A DNA stretch of 64,000 nucleotides from Alopecurus myosuroides (taxonomy: Eukaryota > Streptophyta > Magnoliopsida > Poales > Poaceae). Where the stretch lies: NCBI GenBank assembly GCA_028641055.1, contig CM054062.1, positions 25,596,037-25,660,036 on the forward strand, given 5' to 3'. The position numbers and the translations under genes were made by a program. The notes under the pieces are model-generated. The model had not been told where the DNA came from. It saw only the letters and a program-made list of their open reading frames with translations, and made no database searches. Positions 32,951-45,596 of the stretch are shown here, piece after piece (position 1 is the stretch's first letter; each line of letters starts with the position of its first letter).

Positions 32951-33811
32951 TTCTTCCTTTGAGGGAATCCATTTACATAGTGTCCTTTATCTCTGCATTT
33001 GAAGCAAGTCACTTGGCTGATGTCTCTATAGACAGGATTGGGGTTTCTTCTGAAGTTTCTTCTTCTTCCTTGGTGGAGTTAAATTGGCCATCATATCTTC
33101 ATACTGCTGCCCAGTATACTCAACTATGTTGGTTGAAGGCCTGGGTTTCTTGTTGGGACAATTCCTGGATAAATGTCCATCTTCTTCACAAGAATAACAA
33201 TTCTTGGTGGTGGGTTTGGATGAATATGGATGTGGTGTAGTTTTGGCTCCAATATCCATCTTGACATGGTCCATCTGAAAAGTATCTAGCTTGCGTTTTC
33301 CCTTCACTTCTGGTTTTCCTAAGTTCTCTTGGATTGCACTAAGCATTTCCATTTTGGCTTGTTGTCCAACTTGTTGTACCATGGGTTAAAGTGGACATTG
33401 TGTTGGAACATGTGTTGTTCCTTCACACAGAAAACAAGTAACTTGAGTGAAATGTCCTTCAGTTGAGTTGTTTGCATCACCATGGGGCCACTCATCAGGA
33501 CAATTTTTAGAATAGTGTCCTATCTCTCCACAAGATTTGTAGGCTTTGAGTGTTGAAAACATTTCTTCTTCTGTCTCCTGGTTATCTCTAGCTACCAAGG
33601 GTTGATTGTTTTCACTATTGGCCAAGTTTTGGGACATCATGTGCACTATCTGGGATTGGGTATCTAACACTTGTTGCACTCCTGGTGTTAACTCCATATT
33701 GGGGTTGCTTGCTTGGTTCTAGGTCATCAGTTGTATCAGCTAAGTTTGAGCTTCTAGTAGAATCTGCATTGCTATTGAGTTCTCACGGTTGCTGACATTC
33801 TGGCTAGACAT
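32951..33811 (-). pseudogene. Degenerate gag with four zinc knuckles
   Basis: On - an ATG at 33,809-33,811 opens a frame that meets two early stops (about 33,760 and 33,740). It continues through 33,697-33,386, a TAA at 33,386-33,388, and on to a stop at 33,026; a frameshift then reaches the last knuckle. The CCHC-type knuckles, in order, are YKSCGEIGHYSKNC (first Cys position is Tyr), CFLCEGTTHVPTQC (complete), CYSCEEDGHLSRNC (complete) and CFKCRDKGHYVNGF (last Cys position is Phe). Capsid, protease, RT and integrase are absent. Zinc knuckles bind packaging RNA in gag proteins; four in a row is more than the usual one. A captured cellular CCHC protein is an alternative. Confidence 0.8.
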
Positions 33812-34608
33812 CTGTTTTGAGGTTTTAGGGAAGATGAGTAGAGGTTTGAAAGATAGCTAAGGAAGGTTCCTATCCAAACATTTCAGATCAAGGAAACTCA
33901 TCTTGCAAACAACACATAACAAACACATAGCAACACATAACAAACAATCTTCACACCAAACAACAAGTTTTTTTTTTAAAAAAACAAACTAATATTGTCA
34001 TACCACACTCATTAGTATGATCAATACTCTAACACGTTAACGTTGTTCTAACAAAGTAACTAGATTGGTGGTCTCATCTATATCTTCTTGAGTTTTTCTT
34101 CAATTTCTTCTCTCGATGCCTTGAGGTGTTCTTGATTGTTGGGAAGTATTGGTGTATCTCAAAGTTTTCTTCAATTGTATTGAGTGTAGGTCTTCATGTG
34201 GTGAAAATAATTCTCGCACTTCATGGTATGGTCATCAACATTCTTGTCTTGAGGGTATTGAAGAGGTAGGTCATCTAGAAATTTTTGAAGGTGAATAATA
34301 GATGAGATGATATGAGAAGAATTAAGATGATTGTTTTGTTTCTAGAAAGTTTGAACATAGTAAATTTTCAATCCTAGGGTGATCAAGGGGTTATTAACAA
34401 CTTGTTGCAAATTGGATATTCACTATAGTGAGAGATACTGGCACCCGCTAGCCAATCAGGGAACGGTCTCGTGTCCGTGGACACGTAAAGTTGTCCGGGC
34501 CGCTTCATCTCACTATGCCGCTAGGATCCAAAATACTCTAAGGAGATAATAACATGATAAAAAATGGCTTCCAAACCTAAGGGTCTCGAATCCTAAAGGC
34601 AACACAAT
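33812..34608 (-). other. Tekay leader region
   Basis: Untranslated leader between primer site and gag start, with no coding features. A moderately GC-rich patch at 34,440-34,520 is unassigned. Confidence 0.5.
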
Positions 34609-34620
34609 GCTCTGATACCA
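34609..34620 (-). promoter_or_regulatory. Primer-binding site (initiator tRNA-Met)
   Basis: On - it reads TGGTATCAGAGC, the classic plant retrotransposon PBS, 3 bp inside the 5' LTR end at 34,624. Confidence 0.93.
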
Positions 34621-34623
34621 TTT

Positions 34624-37600
34624 TGTAGCATCCCAACTTTTAATAAAGATGGAATACATGTGTTATTGTGCTAGTCCCTGGATCAATTGCTAGCACCACA
34701 GTACAAAATGAAATATCATGCAAATGCATCAAATTCTATTACATCGCATGATCCAGTCTTTACAAAATAGGATTACAACTTGCATAGTCTTAGAAGACTA
34801 GCAGAAAAGAAAGAAATACAGCGGAAAACTAGGTACAACATTGAGCCCATCTTCTTCATGTGCCACAGGCAAAACATGTTGGCGATAGTCTCGAGATCCT
34901 AAACGAAATCCTCACTCGTCTTCAGAAATGTCTGCAATATGGAATATGCAGCCACAAGGGAGTCAATACAATTTAATGTATTGGCAAGTAACACTATGGT
35001 GGATATAAATGGCAAGACTAATACTACATGCTTATTTGGTGAGTGGAGTTTTGGCTAAGTTTGCATAAAGCCAGTTTTCTCCTATCACTTTTGTAAAACA
35101 AACTTTTCTTTTCAAAAGGGTGGCAACTTTGGATTAAGATCCAAGCACCACAATACTGTTCACTTGGTCAAAATTTTACTTATTGAAATTGATGATGAGA
35201 TTCTTCCGTCAATCCTTGTCCAGCTGCTCATAGTTGTCCATAACCGGGGACACGGCTAAGATCTTAGTTTGTTGACTCTGCAGAGTTTGTGCACTTTCAC
35301 CTTCAGACTCAAATCAGCCCAAACATCCTATACACCCTGAGTGCATTAAGGAAAGGAGAAGATTGAGACGAGATCTTTCAGAAGAAATTCCACCACCGTT
35401 TGGCTTACCCGTTCCACCTATAATTATGCTACATCTGCTTGTAAGCCTAGTGAGTTCATTCAACTTAGTTGATCAAGACAGAGCCCATATGACTAAAGGC
35501 TGCACGGGAAGCTACTAAACTTAGAAGGACATGGTAATCTCTTTGTTCCTGGGTGGCCATCCTCAAGTGACAACCTCAAGTGGAATAACCCTTAAACAAG
35601 GTCCCTGAGGCAACACTCAACATAAACCAGTCTTACCACTTCCACCCAGGTGGTTCATTCATTAGTTATACTTAGAATTTTTCCTCAACATCTAGTAAAA
35701 CAATTTGTAACATTGCATAGCACCTAGTAAATTCTAAGGCTATCAAAATAACAAGGTAAAAGGGATGGCTACACACTACTGGGATAATAGCATAGCATAG
35801 TATAACTTAGTAAAATTTCCTATCATGCATACTACTCAAAATCAACTAATGCATATAGAAAATAATGGGTAGTTGATGGTGTGTTACTTGCCTTGTTGAA
35901 ATTGGTGAAGATATTCACATTCTCTTCACAAAAGATCGTTTCTCTCCGTGCAATCTATTCATTGAAAACACAATAACAAAATAAACAAACATGCTAGTAA
36001 GCAAACATACGAGTGTAGAGAACATACATAGCAACTAACATATCAAAAGGGGCTTAACCAAGTTGGTTAGGACAAGGTCTAGGTTTGAGTTAAAAGATTC
36101 ATTCTCTAGTGGTCTCATTCTTGTTAAGGAAATTCCAATGGTTTACTTGGGAAGGACTAGGTTGAGCTTGATGTGATCTAACTTTATTATAACCATACTT
36201 GTCGAGGAAGTTCCAAGAGTTCACTTAGAATAAACATATTACTTCTTCAACTAAAGTAATACATGCAAACACTTGGTCATATTCACCTTCAAAAATATTT
36301 GAGTGACTATGTTAGTATTTTCCATTGTGGTTAGGGTAGGTCTACTAACTTCATCATCAAAGGGAAATATATTACTAAGTCTTGGGTTTTCCATTTGGGT
36401 CAATGGTTGGACAAAAATAACTTGTTACTCTCCAACTTGGGTGGATTGCTTCTAGTCCTCATGTGATTGCCTTCTTGAAGATCATCATCATGCCATCTAA
36501 GTTGCTTCCTTCCTTGGTGTGGTGCTTCTCTTGGTCTTGATAAATTCTTCTGGGCTTTCACTTCACTAATTGGTTTGGGTATGGGATGGGCACAAAATAC
36601 CACTAAGTCAAGAGAAAGAAAATAGGAAGAAAGATTAGAAAGAGAGAGGGAGATGCTTTCTTCTGAATTTCTTCACACTTGTATTTCCTTGAGTTTCTTC
36701 TAGGTGTGGAGTCCAAGTATTTTCTTCAACTTCTTCATTGATATTCCTTGTAGCTCTTCATGTTGCCACCAAGTTGATATTGAAGTTTCATTCTTGTGCT
36801 TGAGTCTTGATCTCCATTTTGCTGACTTGGTGAATTCTTGAAGCAAGAATGGGAGAATGGAGAAGTAGATAGAATACTAAGGTGCTAGTGTTTGAGGTTC
36901 ACTACTTGGTAATTTTAGGGACTTGGTCTTGGATCCAAAAATGGCCACAACAAACAATGGTAGAAAGAATACAAACAAAATCTAAGGCATGATCAACTAG
37001 TGGTTCACTAAGATGAAGTTTTGGTCCAACTTACAAGGGAATGGTTCAAAGTTGTCCAAAAGGTTTAGGTACTGATGTCTCTGGTTTAAGGTTACCAAAT
37101 GGAGCAATTTTGCAAAAGGAACTATATTGAAATTATTTATATAAATTAATCTATGTCAAAAATACTAAAATAGACAACTAAATTCTAAATTCAATTCTAA
37201 TTTGTTCAAATATTATTTTGGGACAGAGGATATGAAAGTACACATCCTAAGGTTTCCAAATATATTTTATTTGCAATTTTTGGATTTGTAGAATTTGAAT
37301 TATGCCAAATTTCATCAAACAAGCATATTTGAAATTGAACAATTTTAAGTTTGTCAAATTTGAATTTGGCCAGTGCCAAAAGTTTCTAGATGTCAAGGGC
37401 TTTTAAAAAAGTCCAAGATTGTTAAATTTGGCTAAGTGGTTGAAAAGATACGATAGATCTAAGATGCAGGGACTTTTCTGTAAAATTATTTTTCTATTTT
37501 TATTCGGAATTAAAAATTAGAGACGGGCTGGGCTCAGATGGTTATCTGTCGCGCGGTGCAGCAGACAGGGAGTGGGCCTGGGCCGTTTACGCGCTGCGCT

Positions 37601-39505
37601 GGGCAACGGATAAGGACATAACGCGCGCTGACGCGGCGCAAATCTATTGGTCGATACCTCTTCGCATAAGTGGTTTAATCGTGGCCACCGGATCAAGATC
37701 TGAGGGACAGAAAGAGAGAGGGGCTTACCGCGGAGGTTAGGTCGCCGGAAAATGGCGAACGCGGCGGCGGGGTGCTCGGATTCTCACCGGAGTTGCCTTC
37801 CGGTGCCCTCCTTGCTCAACGGAGGTGACCACGAGGCGTGGGACAGCTCGGCGAGGAAGATGGTGGCCACCACGGCTCTCGTCGTTTCCCGAATCAACGG
37901 CGCAACGCGGATGGGGGCTTGACGGCGCCGGCGACCCTCGGATGTGCGCGGAGCTGCGGCAAAAAAATCGAACAAAATTCTTACGAGGTGCGCGGGGGCA
38001 AGGGAAAGGATAGGAGGAGGAAATCGGGGCCGATGACCTGCTGTAACTGCCGGAACGACGAAGAACGGCGGCGGAACCGTGGAACTCCGGCGAGAGATCT
38101 AGGTGGCCTCGGGTCACGATTTCAGGACGCAGAGGAGGGGAAAGGAAGAAGTGATCGGGGGCTATAAGGTGCGGGGTTAAGGGCAATCAATCCCGTGCTT
38201 AATCGCGAGCATTCAACGCGAGTTAAATCGTGCGTTTCTTCGGTGCAGTAACGGAAGGAAGAAGACGATGATGACGTCATCAATTTTTTTTTAAATTTTG
38301 TTTTCTTATTTCTCTTATAATTTCTGTTTTATAAATCCAAACAACCTCATTTAAATTTCAAAAAAATTGTAATTGAAATATCTACCAAATAGAAACATTA
38401 TTTTGATGTTTCCAACACAAATCATTTTTTTATATTTTGTAATTAAAATTAAATCACTAATAGTACTTAATGTATATTTTTAAATTAGAAAATTAATAAA
38501 ATGAGGTTTTGATTAAATAAAATTTCAGAGACTATAATATGGTTAATTACTATTTTCCAAAACCATTTCAACTTGTTTCCATGATTTAATAATTTATAAA
38601 TATGATGAAAACATCATAGTCACTTAATAGAAAATTTTCCTTATTTATTTGACTTGGGGTTTAATAAAAATAATGTGGTTTTCTCAAATGAAGATGTTGT
38701 TTTCCCAATTGAAAACATTAAACATGTCAATTATTATTTTTGAAACTCATTTCACATCATGTTTATATTTTATATTTTTAAGCTTTCAGTGATTTACTAA
38801 TAGTAACTTTATTCCATTTTAAAATTTAGAAAATAATAAATTGATGTTATTGTCTAAATAAAATATCAGAGACATTTTACAAGTCATATATTATTTTTGG
38901 AAGGCCATTTTAAACCACTTTCACATTTTATAATTTTAGGAGTTGAAGGATCTACTAATAGTAACTTAATGCTATTTAATTAGTTCATATCAATTAATTA
39001 TTATTGTTGATCAATAAAATTTAGAATAAAACCATAAGTCATAATATTGTTTTCAAAACCTTTTGTTATGTTATTTTCAAAGCAATGCATTTCATTTTCA
39101 CCCCTTCATGTTTAAAACTTGGAATAACAACTAAAAGTTATTATTAAAACATTTTATTCTCATCAAATATTTTTGAGGCTTAGGACTTTATTAAGGGCTA
39201 TAAATCTTTTATTGTTGTTGCCATAAAATAATTTCAAGGTGATATTTGAATTGAAAACCTTTTATGTAATAAAGTTTGCTAAAGATAAAATGGTTTTCTT
39301 TATGTGAGAAAAATCATTTGAGAGGGTTTTAGGGTTTATGGAATAGAGGTTTAATGGATTCTTAATTTTAAATTTTCAATGAGTTATGTATGGTTTCCTT
39401 TTGTTTCTTGCATCTTATTTGATTTTTGGTGACTTGCATAACATGAAAACAAAATTTTTCAATTTTTAGTGATTTTTGGACTTTCCAAAAATCAGGGATG
39501 TTACA
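34624..39505 (-). repeat. 5' LTR of the Tekay-type element
   Basis: Partner of 27,622-32,506, 4,882 bp. It contains the same 16-bp TGACGTCA palindrome (core at 38,272-38,279). Followed directly by TSD TGTCA and resumed CACTA transposase sequence. Confidence 0.95.
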
Positions 39506-39510
39506 TGTCA

Positions 39511-40645
39511 TCAGCACGTGGCAGTCATGAGACTTCAGGTTTTGAAATTTTTCTCCGCCACATTTATTATTCCCTTTATATTCGACGAGAAGCCAGACGA
39601 GACTTTGATACTATTTAGTGCCTCAAAAAAGATTTCCTTCTCTTCCTTGGTAAGAGCGTAGCTGGCAGGACGACCTTGAAGCCGCTCAGGATTCTTGTCG
39701 TCTCGTCCTTTCGTGTGTTGCTGGTCCTGTCGTGCTTCAGATATATCTTTTGACTTCTCATACAAGCCAAAAAAAAGCCTAGCAGATTCACGCATAGATT
39801 CTTCGTCAGGTGCATCACGTCGATCGCAGAGCGGACATCCACATGGGCGCGTGTCCGTCAGCGTCATTCGGAACAACTTGGCTGCCCGGACCCTTTCCAA
39901 AGATTACTTTCAAATCCTTCACCATATCAAATACATCATCACCACGTCGGAGGATAGGCGTCTCCCGGGTATCTGCCTCACCATTGAAATGTTTGCCAGC
40001 TTTTCTTAAGGGGTGCTTGCGCGGAAGAAAACGACGATACCCGAGGTACACAACCTTCTTACATTTATCTAGATATACACTTTCGGTGTCATCTAAACAG
40101 TGTGTGCATGCATTGTATCCCTTGTTTGTATGTCCAGAAATGTTACTAAGAGAAGGAAAATCGTTGATGGTTACGAACAACAACGCTCGTATGTTAAATT
40201 CTTTTTGTTCGTGCTCATCCCACACAGGTACACATTCTTCATGCCACAACTGTAAAATTTCATCGACTAATGGCCTTAGGTACACATCAATGTCGTTGTC
40301 CGGTTGTCTCGGGCCTTGGATCAACACTAGCATCATAATGAACTTCATCTTCATGCACAACCAAGGAAGAAGGTTATAGATACATAGAGTTACAGGCCAG
40401 GTGCAATGGTTGCAGCTCTGATCACTAAATGGATTCATTCCTTATGTACTTAGACCAAACCATAAGTTCCTTGCGTCACCTGCAAAGAGCGGGAACTTTC
40501 TCTCGATTTTTCTCCACTGCGACTCATCAGCGGGGTGTCTCAACATCTTGTCTTTCTTACGATCTTCCATGTGCCATCGCAAAAGTTTGGCATGCTCTTT
40601 GTTTCTGAACAAACGTTTCAACCGTGGTATTATAGGAGCGTACCA
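39511..40645 (-). pseudogene. TNP2-type CACTA transposase, N-terminal part
   Basis: This covers the Transposase_21-type region. Reading on - it starts at about 40,645 (LWYAPIIPRLKRLFRNK), meets a stop at 40,439-40,441, and continues through GMNPF, CTWPVTLCIYNLLPWLCMK, VLIQGPRQPDNDIDVYLRPL and HTNKGYNACTHC. At least two frameshifts follow before KGIINVAEKNF and the junction with the Tekay insertion. The extreme N-terminus normally preceding this region is missing where Athila-type DNA begins. Confidence 0.9.
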
Positions 40646-42778
40646 TAGTTTTCAAGGGTCAAGAGAAGAGGATGATATGATGTGATCAAGAAGAATGAAA
40701 AGCCTAAGCTTGGGGATTCCCTGGTGGTACATCCAAGAAAATTCCAATAAGAATCAAGCGTCTAAGCTTGGGGATGCCCAAGGCATCCCCTTCCCTTCTT
40801 CATCAACAAATTATCAGGTCACTTCTAGTGAAACTATATTTTTATTCGGTCGCATCTTATGTGCTTTACTTGGAGCGTCTTTTATTTTTGTTTTCAGTTT
40901 GCTTTTGCTTTTGATTTCAGTTTGTTTTTTACTTTCATAATAATCTTGGTTGGACCCCAGCATTCTTTTATTGGAGAGTGACACGCTCCGCTTTTTCTTG
41001 AGAATACGTTGTATTCTTAGTCTCTGTTTGGCTGTTGCATTTATTCAGCTCCTGTTTTGCATGCATCTCTTATTTGAGCTGTTAGTTTTAGTAGTATTAT
41101 TTGAGTACTCTCATGTTTGCTTGCTGTATCATAAATAGTTTTTTTTAAAGCATTTTTTGTATGGTGCTTGTTGGGAGAAAGAAAACTGCTGCTTGAAGTA
41201 GAATTTATAACAGTACTAGTAGAAGCTTGTATAGACTGTGGCTAGAACTTTTTCATGCCATGCTAAATGTTACTTTAGTTTTAAATCCTTGTGGTTATTG
41301 AGTAGCATGATTAGCCTCAAATATGTGAGAGTGTTTAATATTGATTGAAAGATTCATGAGTTGTTCTTATCATAGTAAAGCATATATATATGGTATTCTC
41401 TTTCGAATGTGTTATTTAGTTGACTTGGCGCATGCTCACACATGTTTATGACTACAAACCAGTCATGAATAGCCTCCATGATCACTTAGTTTTTGAACTT
41501 GTGATACTGCTTATGTTTTAATTAATGATGCTTATGTCGCTATGCATGATTATGGCTCTTATGCTCTCTTGATTTGTCGCTCTAAGTCTTTCGCTAGCCT
41601 CCACCTGTACTGAGTATGAGATCTACTCGTGCATCCAAACTCCCTTAAACCAAAGTTTTTCCCATTGTGTCCACCATACCTACCTACATGTGGTACTTAA
41701 TTGCCATTCCAAGTAAATTGCTCATGTGTTACCTTTAAAACATTCAAAATTACTCCTGCTTTATGTTCTTGTTTTTGCTCATGAGGACGTAAATAGAGAA
41801 TCTTTATCTCACTTGTTGATTGGATTTCGCACCCTGGACTAGTGGCTACATACGCTTATCCAAATGATAGAAGAGCTGGCAGCGGGGTGCCCAGTTCCAA
41901 ATTAATACAAACAAATTCTCTTCACTATTTTTTCCCTGATTTATCAGTCAAAGCATAATTGTGTAAACAAAAGAGAAAGAGGGATGACCTTCTACACCAG
42001 TTGCGTCCTTCACCATGGGAGCTGCTCTTGTGAATCCAGTTGGCTTGTGACGTACTGTATTTTCTGTTTACCATTCGTTGACATTAGCATACATCTCCCA
42101 CAAATATAGACACTCCTCCACAGTATGTGATTGTTGGCAGGCACCCGAGGATTCAGTTAGCCATGGTTTGTGAAAGATGGATGGGAGGAGTGTCAAATTT
42201 TTAATACCTCTGTTTAATAAAATAAAAGCGCTAGCACATGAGTGATCCCTGCTTCCCTCTTCGAAGGGCCTTTCTTTTACTTTTATGTTGAGTCTCCATC
42301 TTCTAACTTTATGCACAGTTGAGAGAGCATTTTTACCATTCTAAGTTCTATGTGCATTTGTCCCATAAGCATCAATTGTTACTTCATGATGTGTTATTAT
42401 TTGTTCTTAAAATATTTTTTCTAGTCTTCCTCTTGAACTTTGAAGGTGTCCTGGCATTTATGTTTTGCCCCACTCTTAAGGACTATCAAAATATCACTTT
42501 GCCATGCTTTCTCTATACCTGAAACAAATGTTTACCTTTCTTTGCATTATTATTCATTATCCTTTATTTGAGTTACACTTTGTGATGCAAAGTAATTGCT
42601 ATGATTTATTATTAAAGTTTTATTTATCAGGTCTGTGTTTAAAGTTTTATGATCTCAGCGTGCATATGCTGTTACATTAGATTGATCAAGTTTATGTTAC
42701 TAGCATGTCACCTCAAAAATTATTGTGTTTTATCGTTTACCTACTCGAGGACGAGTAGGAACTAAGCTTGGGGATGCT
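40646..42778 (+). other. Element A 3' noncoding domain
   Basis: Two early AAGCTTGGGGAT phrases (about 40,708 and 40,769) precede AT-rich DNA, and a third abuts the LTR (about 42,763-42,776), the likely polypurine tract. Short frames here carry no domain. Confidence 0.65.
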
Positions 42779-44345
42779 TGATACGTCTCCAACGTATCTA
42801 TAATTTCTGATGCTCCATGATCATAATATGCCAATTGCTACATGTTTTCTCCCTTATTTATAGCATTTTTTATACGTTTTACGGGACTAACATATTAACA
42901 AGATGCCAAGTGCCATTTCCCTGTTTTCTGCTATTTTTGGTTTCATAAAAGTTGTCCTGGAAACATTCTCGGAATTGGACCCCACAAAGCCCGAAGTTCC
43001 TATTTCCCCCTAAAGCTTCCAGAACACCGAAGAGGAGTCGAAGACGGGCAAGGGGGGGCCTCACCATAGGGTGGCGCGGGTCCCCCTGGCTGCACCACCT
43101 ATAGGTGTGGGTCCCCTGGAGCTCCCCCGCCTTTGCCCTTTCGCCTATTTAACCCACCGGATGGAAAATCCTAGGCACCTGATAAAAAATCCCCGAAAAG
43201 TTCCGCAACCTCCATCACCGTCAACCCTAGATCAGGGAGGTTCTGAAGCTGTTTCCGGAACCCTCCCGGAGAGGAGATCATCACCGGAGGCTTCTACATC
43301 ACTATGCCTGCCTCCGGAGTGATGCGTGAGTTGTTCATCCTTGGACTACGCGTTCGTAGCTATAGCTAGATGGTTATCTTCTCCTCATATGCCTCCATGT
43401 TTAGATCTCGTGAGCTGCCTATCATCATTGAGGTTGATCTTATGTAATTCTATATGCTGTGTTTGCTGGGATCCGATGAATATTGAACTTATGCCAAGTT
43501 GATTATAGTCTTTATTTGCATATGCTATTTGTGATCTTGCATGCTTTCCATTGCTAGTGGTTTCTCTGGCCAAGTAGTTGCTAGTGACTCCCATAGGGAG
43601 TATTTATGCTCGATAGTGGGTTCATGCCTCCTCATCGCCTTTCTCGAGTGACAGAAACATGAAGGGGGATGTGCTATTGCCATTAGGAAGAAAACAACGG
43701 TGAGAGTGCCCGCGTGCATAATCATTGCTTACATTACACACTTTGTTTAATGCAATTATCTGTTTCTTGCAACTTAATACCTAAGGGGGTTCGGATGATA
43801 ACCTGAGGGTGGATTATTAGTCATAGATGAAGATGGATGTTGGTCTATGTATATTGTTGTAATGCCCGCACTAAATATCATAGTAATCATCATGTCATAT
43901 TGTGCACGCGGTGCAACCTTTATTTCTCAATTGCCCAGCTGTAATTTGTTCACCCAACATGCTATCTTTTATGGAGAGACACCACTAGTGAAACTATGAA
44001 CCCCAGTCCATTTTCCACACTATTAAACAAACGCAACTATTTCCTGCTTTCTTTACTTACTGCAAGCATACATCATTTTCCACATATACGTCTAATATTT
44101 GTTTTTAGCAAGACCGGTGAGATTGACAACCTCACCGCACTGTTGGGACAAAGTATTTTGGTTGTGTTGTGTGCAGGTTCCACGTTGTTGCTGACACCGG
44201 TGAAGCGCCAACACCACCATCAGTGGCATCAACCTTTCTGAGATCCTCTTCCTCCTACTGGATTGATAACCTTGGTTCTTAATTGAGGGAAATTTTTGCC
44301 ACTTGCTCATGACACCTTCCTCTTGGGGTTCCCAACACACCATCA
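42779..44345 (+). repeat. Element A 3' LTR
   Basis: Runs from TGATACGTCTCCAACGTATC to CCCAACACACCATCA, with the TTCCTCTTGGGGTTCCCAA phrase before its end. TG...CA ends. No second copy in the window except 20 bp at 61,538-61,557. Confidence 0.8.
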
Positions 44346-45481
44346 AAGAGCATCAAGCCTCATGCCATCCTCGAAGAATTATTCCGTCACCGCCTTAGGG
44401 CGAAAAACAACCGAGAGAGAAAAGCTCTCTCTCAGGGAGATATCTGCAGGGGAAATTCCTCTCCGGAGAGGGAAAATCATCGCCATCGTCACCGTCATCG
44501 CTCCGGGCATTATCAAGATCGTTATCATCATCATCATAACCACCAGCACCATCACCCTCATCATCCACCTTCATCCTGCTGTAACAATTAGGGGCCTCTA
44601 TCGTTGTTTTGCATTAGATCTCTCTCCCGGTGTGGATTACTTGTTAGTAGTTGATGCTTGTGAGATTTATCGGTGCTTGCACTTTATGACCAGATTGTTA
44701 TCATCGATTATATCACCTCTAATCATGATCTATATGATGTGTTGTGATTAGTTCGTGTTGTTCTTGAGGACATGGGAGAAGTCAAGTTGTTAGTAGTGAA
44801 GTAATGTTGCGTAATATTTAATGTTCGATATTTAAGTTGTGGTGTTATTCTTCTTGTGGTGTCATGTGAACATCGACTACATGATACTTTCACCATTTAT
44901 GGGCCTAAGGGAATGCATCGTGTATTTGGCTACTAATTGTGGGGTTGCTGGAGTGACAGAAACCTGAACCCCCGTTAGGAAACCACTACACGAGGGAGCG
45001 TAGGACCCCGGAGTTTAAAGCTGTGGTTAGATTTATTTCTTAATTACTTTCTTGTAGTTGCAGATGCTTGCAAGGGTTATAATCACAAGTATGTATTAGT
45101 ATTGGATGGGACGGTACATTAGCATAGGTTCACCCACACAACACTTATCAAAACACCTAATATTATTCAGCTGCATGGAACAAAAGCACTTGACAGAAAC
45201 CTCATGTGTGTCCTCGAGAACTTTTGTTAATCATAAGTAAACTCACCGGCTTGTCCTTTGCTGAAGAAAGGATTGAGAGACTTGATGCAATTATTACTAC
45301 TGCATTTTATTTACTCGCTCTTTATTTATTTGCAATATCAAAAACCCCTACAAATCTATTTTCCAGTATTTACAGTTATTCCTTCACCGAAACTGCTTGT
45401 CAACACCTTCTGCTCCTCGTTGGGTTCGGCACTTATTTATCGAAATTACTACGATACACCCCTGACACTTGTGGGTCATCA
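44346..45481 (+). repeat. Element B 5' LTR remnant
   Basis: Homology to the 3' LTR begins about 44,355 (3' partner 53,222) and runs to the TCATCA end. It retains about 130 bp (about 44,790-44,930) missing from the 3' copy. Contains ATC/CAT-rich microsatellite DNA at about 44,480-44,575. Confidence 0.85.
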
Positions 45482-45492
45482 AGACTATTTTA

Positions 45493-45510
45493 TGGCGCTG
45501 TTGCCGGGGA
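45493..45510 (+). promoter_or_regulatory. Primer-binding site of element B
   Basis: TGGCGCTGTTGCCGGGGA, 11 bp after the LTR end; tRNA-Asp type with one base unlike the usual TGGCGCCG. Confidence 0.9.
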
Positions 45511-45596
45511 GTGAAGCGCTATTGGGAAGTGGAATTCATAAAGGAAGCTTCTGTTGTAAGTGTTGTTTTTATTTCTATCTACTGCTTTATTACACT

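Larger units (their letters stand above)
27622..39505 (-). mobile_element. Young Tekay/Del-type LTR retrotransposon, non-autonomous
   Basis: Complete structure: LTRs 27,622-32,506 (4,885 bp) and 34,624-39,505 (4,882 bp), and a perfect TSD TGTCA (27,617-27,621 and 39,506-39,510). The PBS is TGGTATCAGAGC (initiator tRNA-Met). The 3' internal end has the AATCTCGGGACGAGATT phrase and an AAGGGTGGTAG polypurine tract that mark Tekay/Del chromoviruses. I count about 20 differences between LTRs by eye, near 0.4%, so insertion is recent. The internal domain is only 2.1 kb with a decayed gag, so transposition must have used proteins supplied in trans. Confidence 0.93.
22961..40645 (-). mobile_element. 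CACTA transposon, truncated at its right (5') side, split by a Tekay-type element
   Basis: The left terminus is CACTAGTGGGGAACAAGG at 22,961. Subterminal repeats on CCCCGGTTGGTAA / AACCGGGGCAAAAGG occur near the terminus and again at 25,650-25,815. Two genes lie on -: a TNP2-type transposase and, downstream, a B3-like-domain ORF. The transposase is broken by the retrotransposon at 27,622-39,505. At about 40,645 transposase homology stops and Athila-type sequence begins, so the promoter end and right TIR are lost. Confidence 0.85.
40646..44345 (+). mobile_element. Athila-lineage element A: 3' internal end plus 3' LTR only
   Basis: The 3' noncoding internal region (40,646-42,778) is followed by a polypurine tract and a 1,567-bp LTR (42,779-44,345). 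Gag, pol and the 5' LTR are missing. The internal part from about 41,580 to 42,320 is clearly related to 51,580-52,340 of element B. The left break with CACTA DNA shows no target duplication, so a deletion produced it. AAGAG at 44,346-44,350 would be the right target site. Confidence 0.75.
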
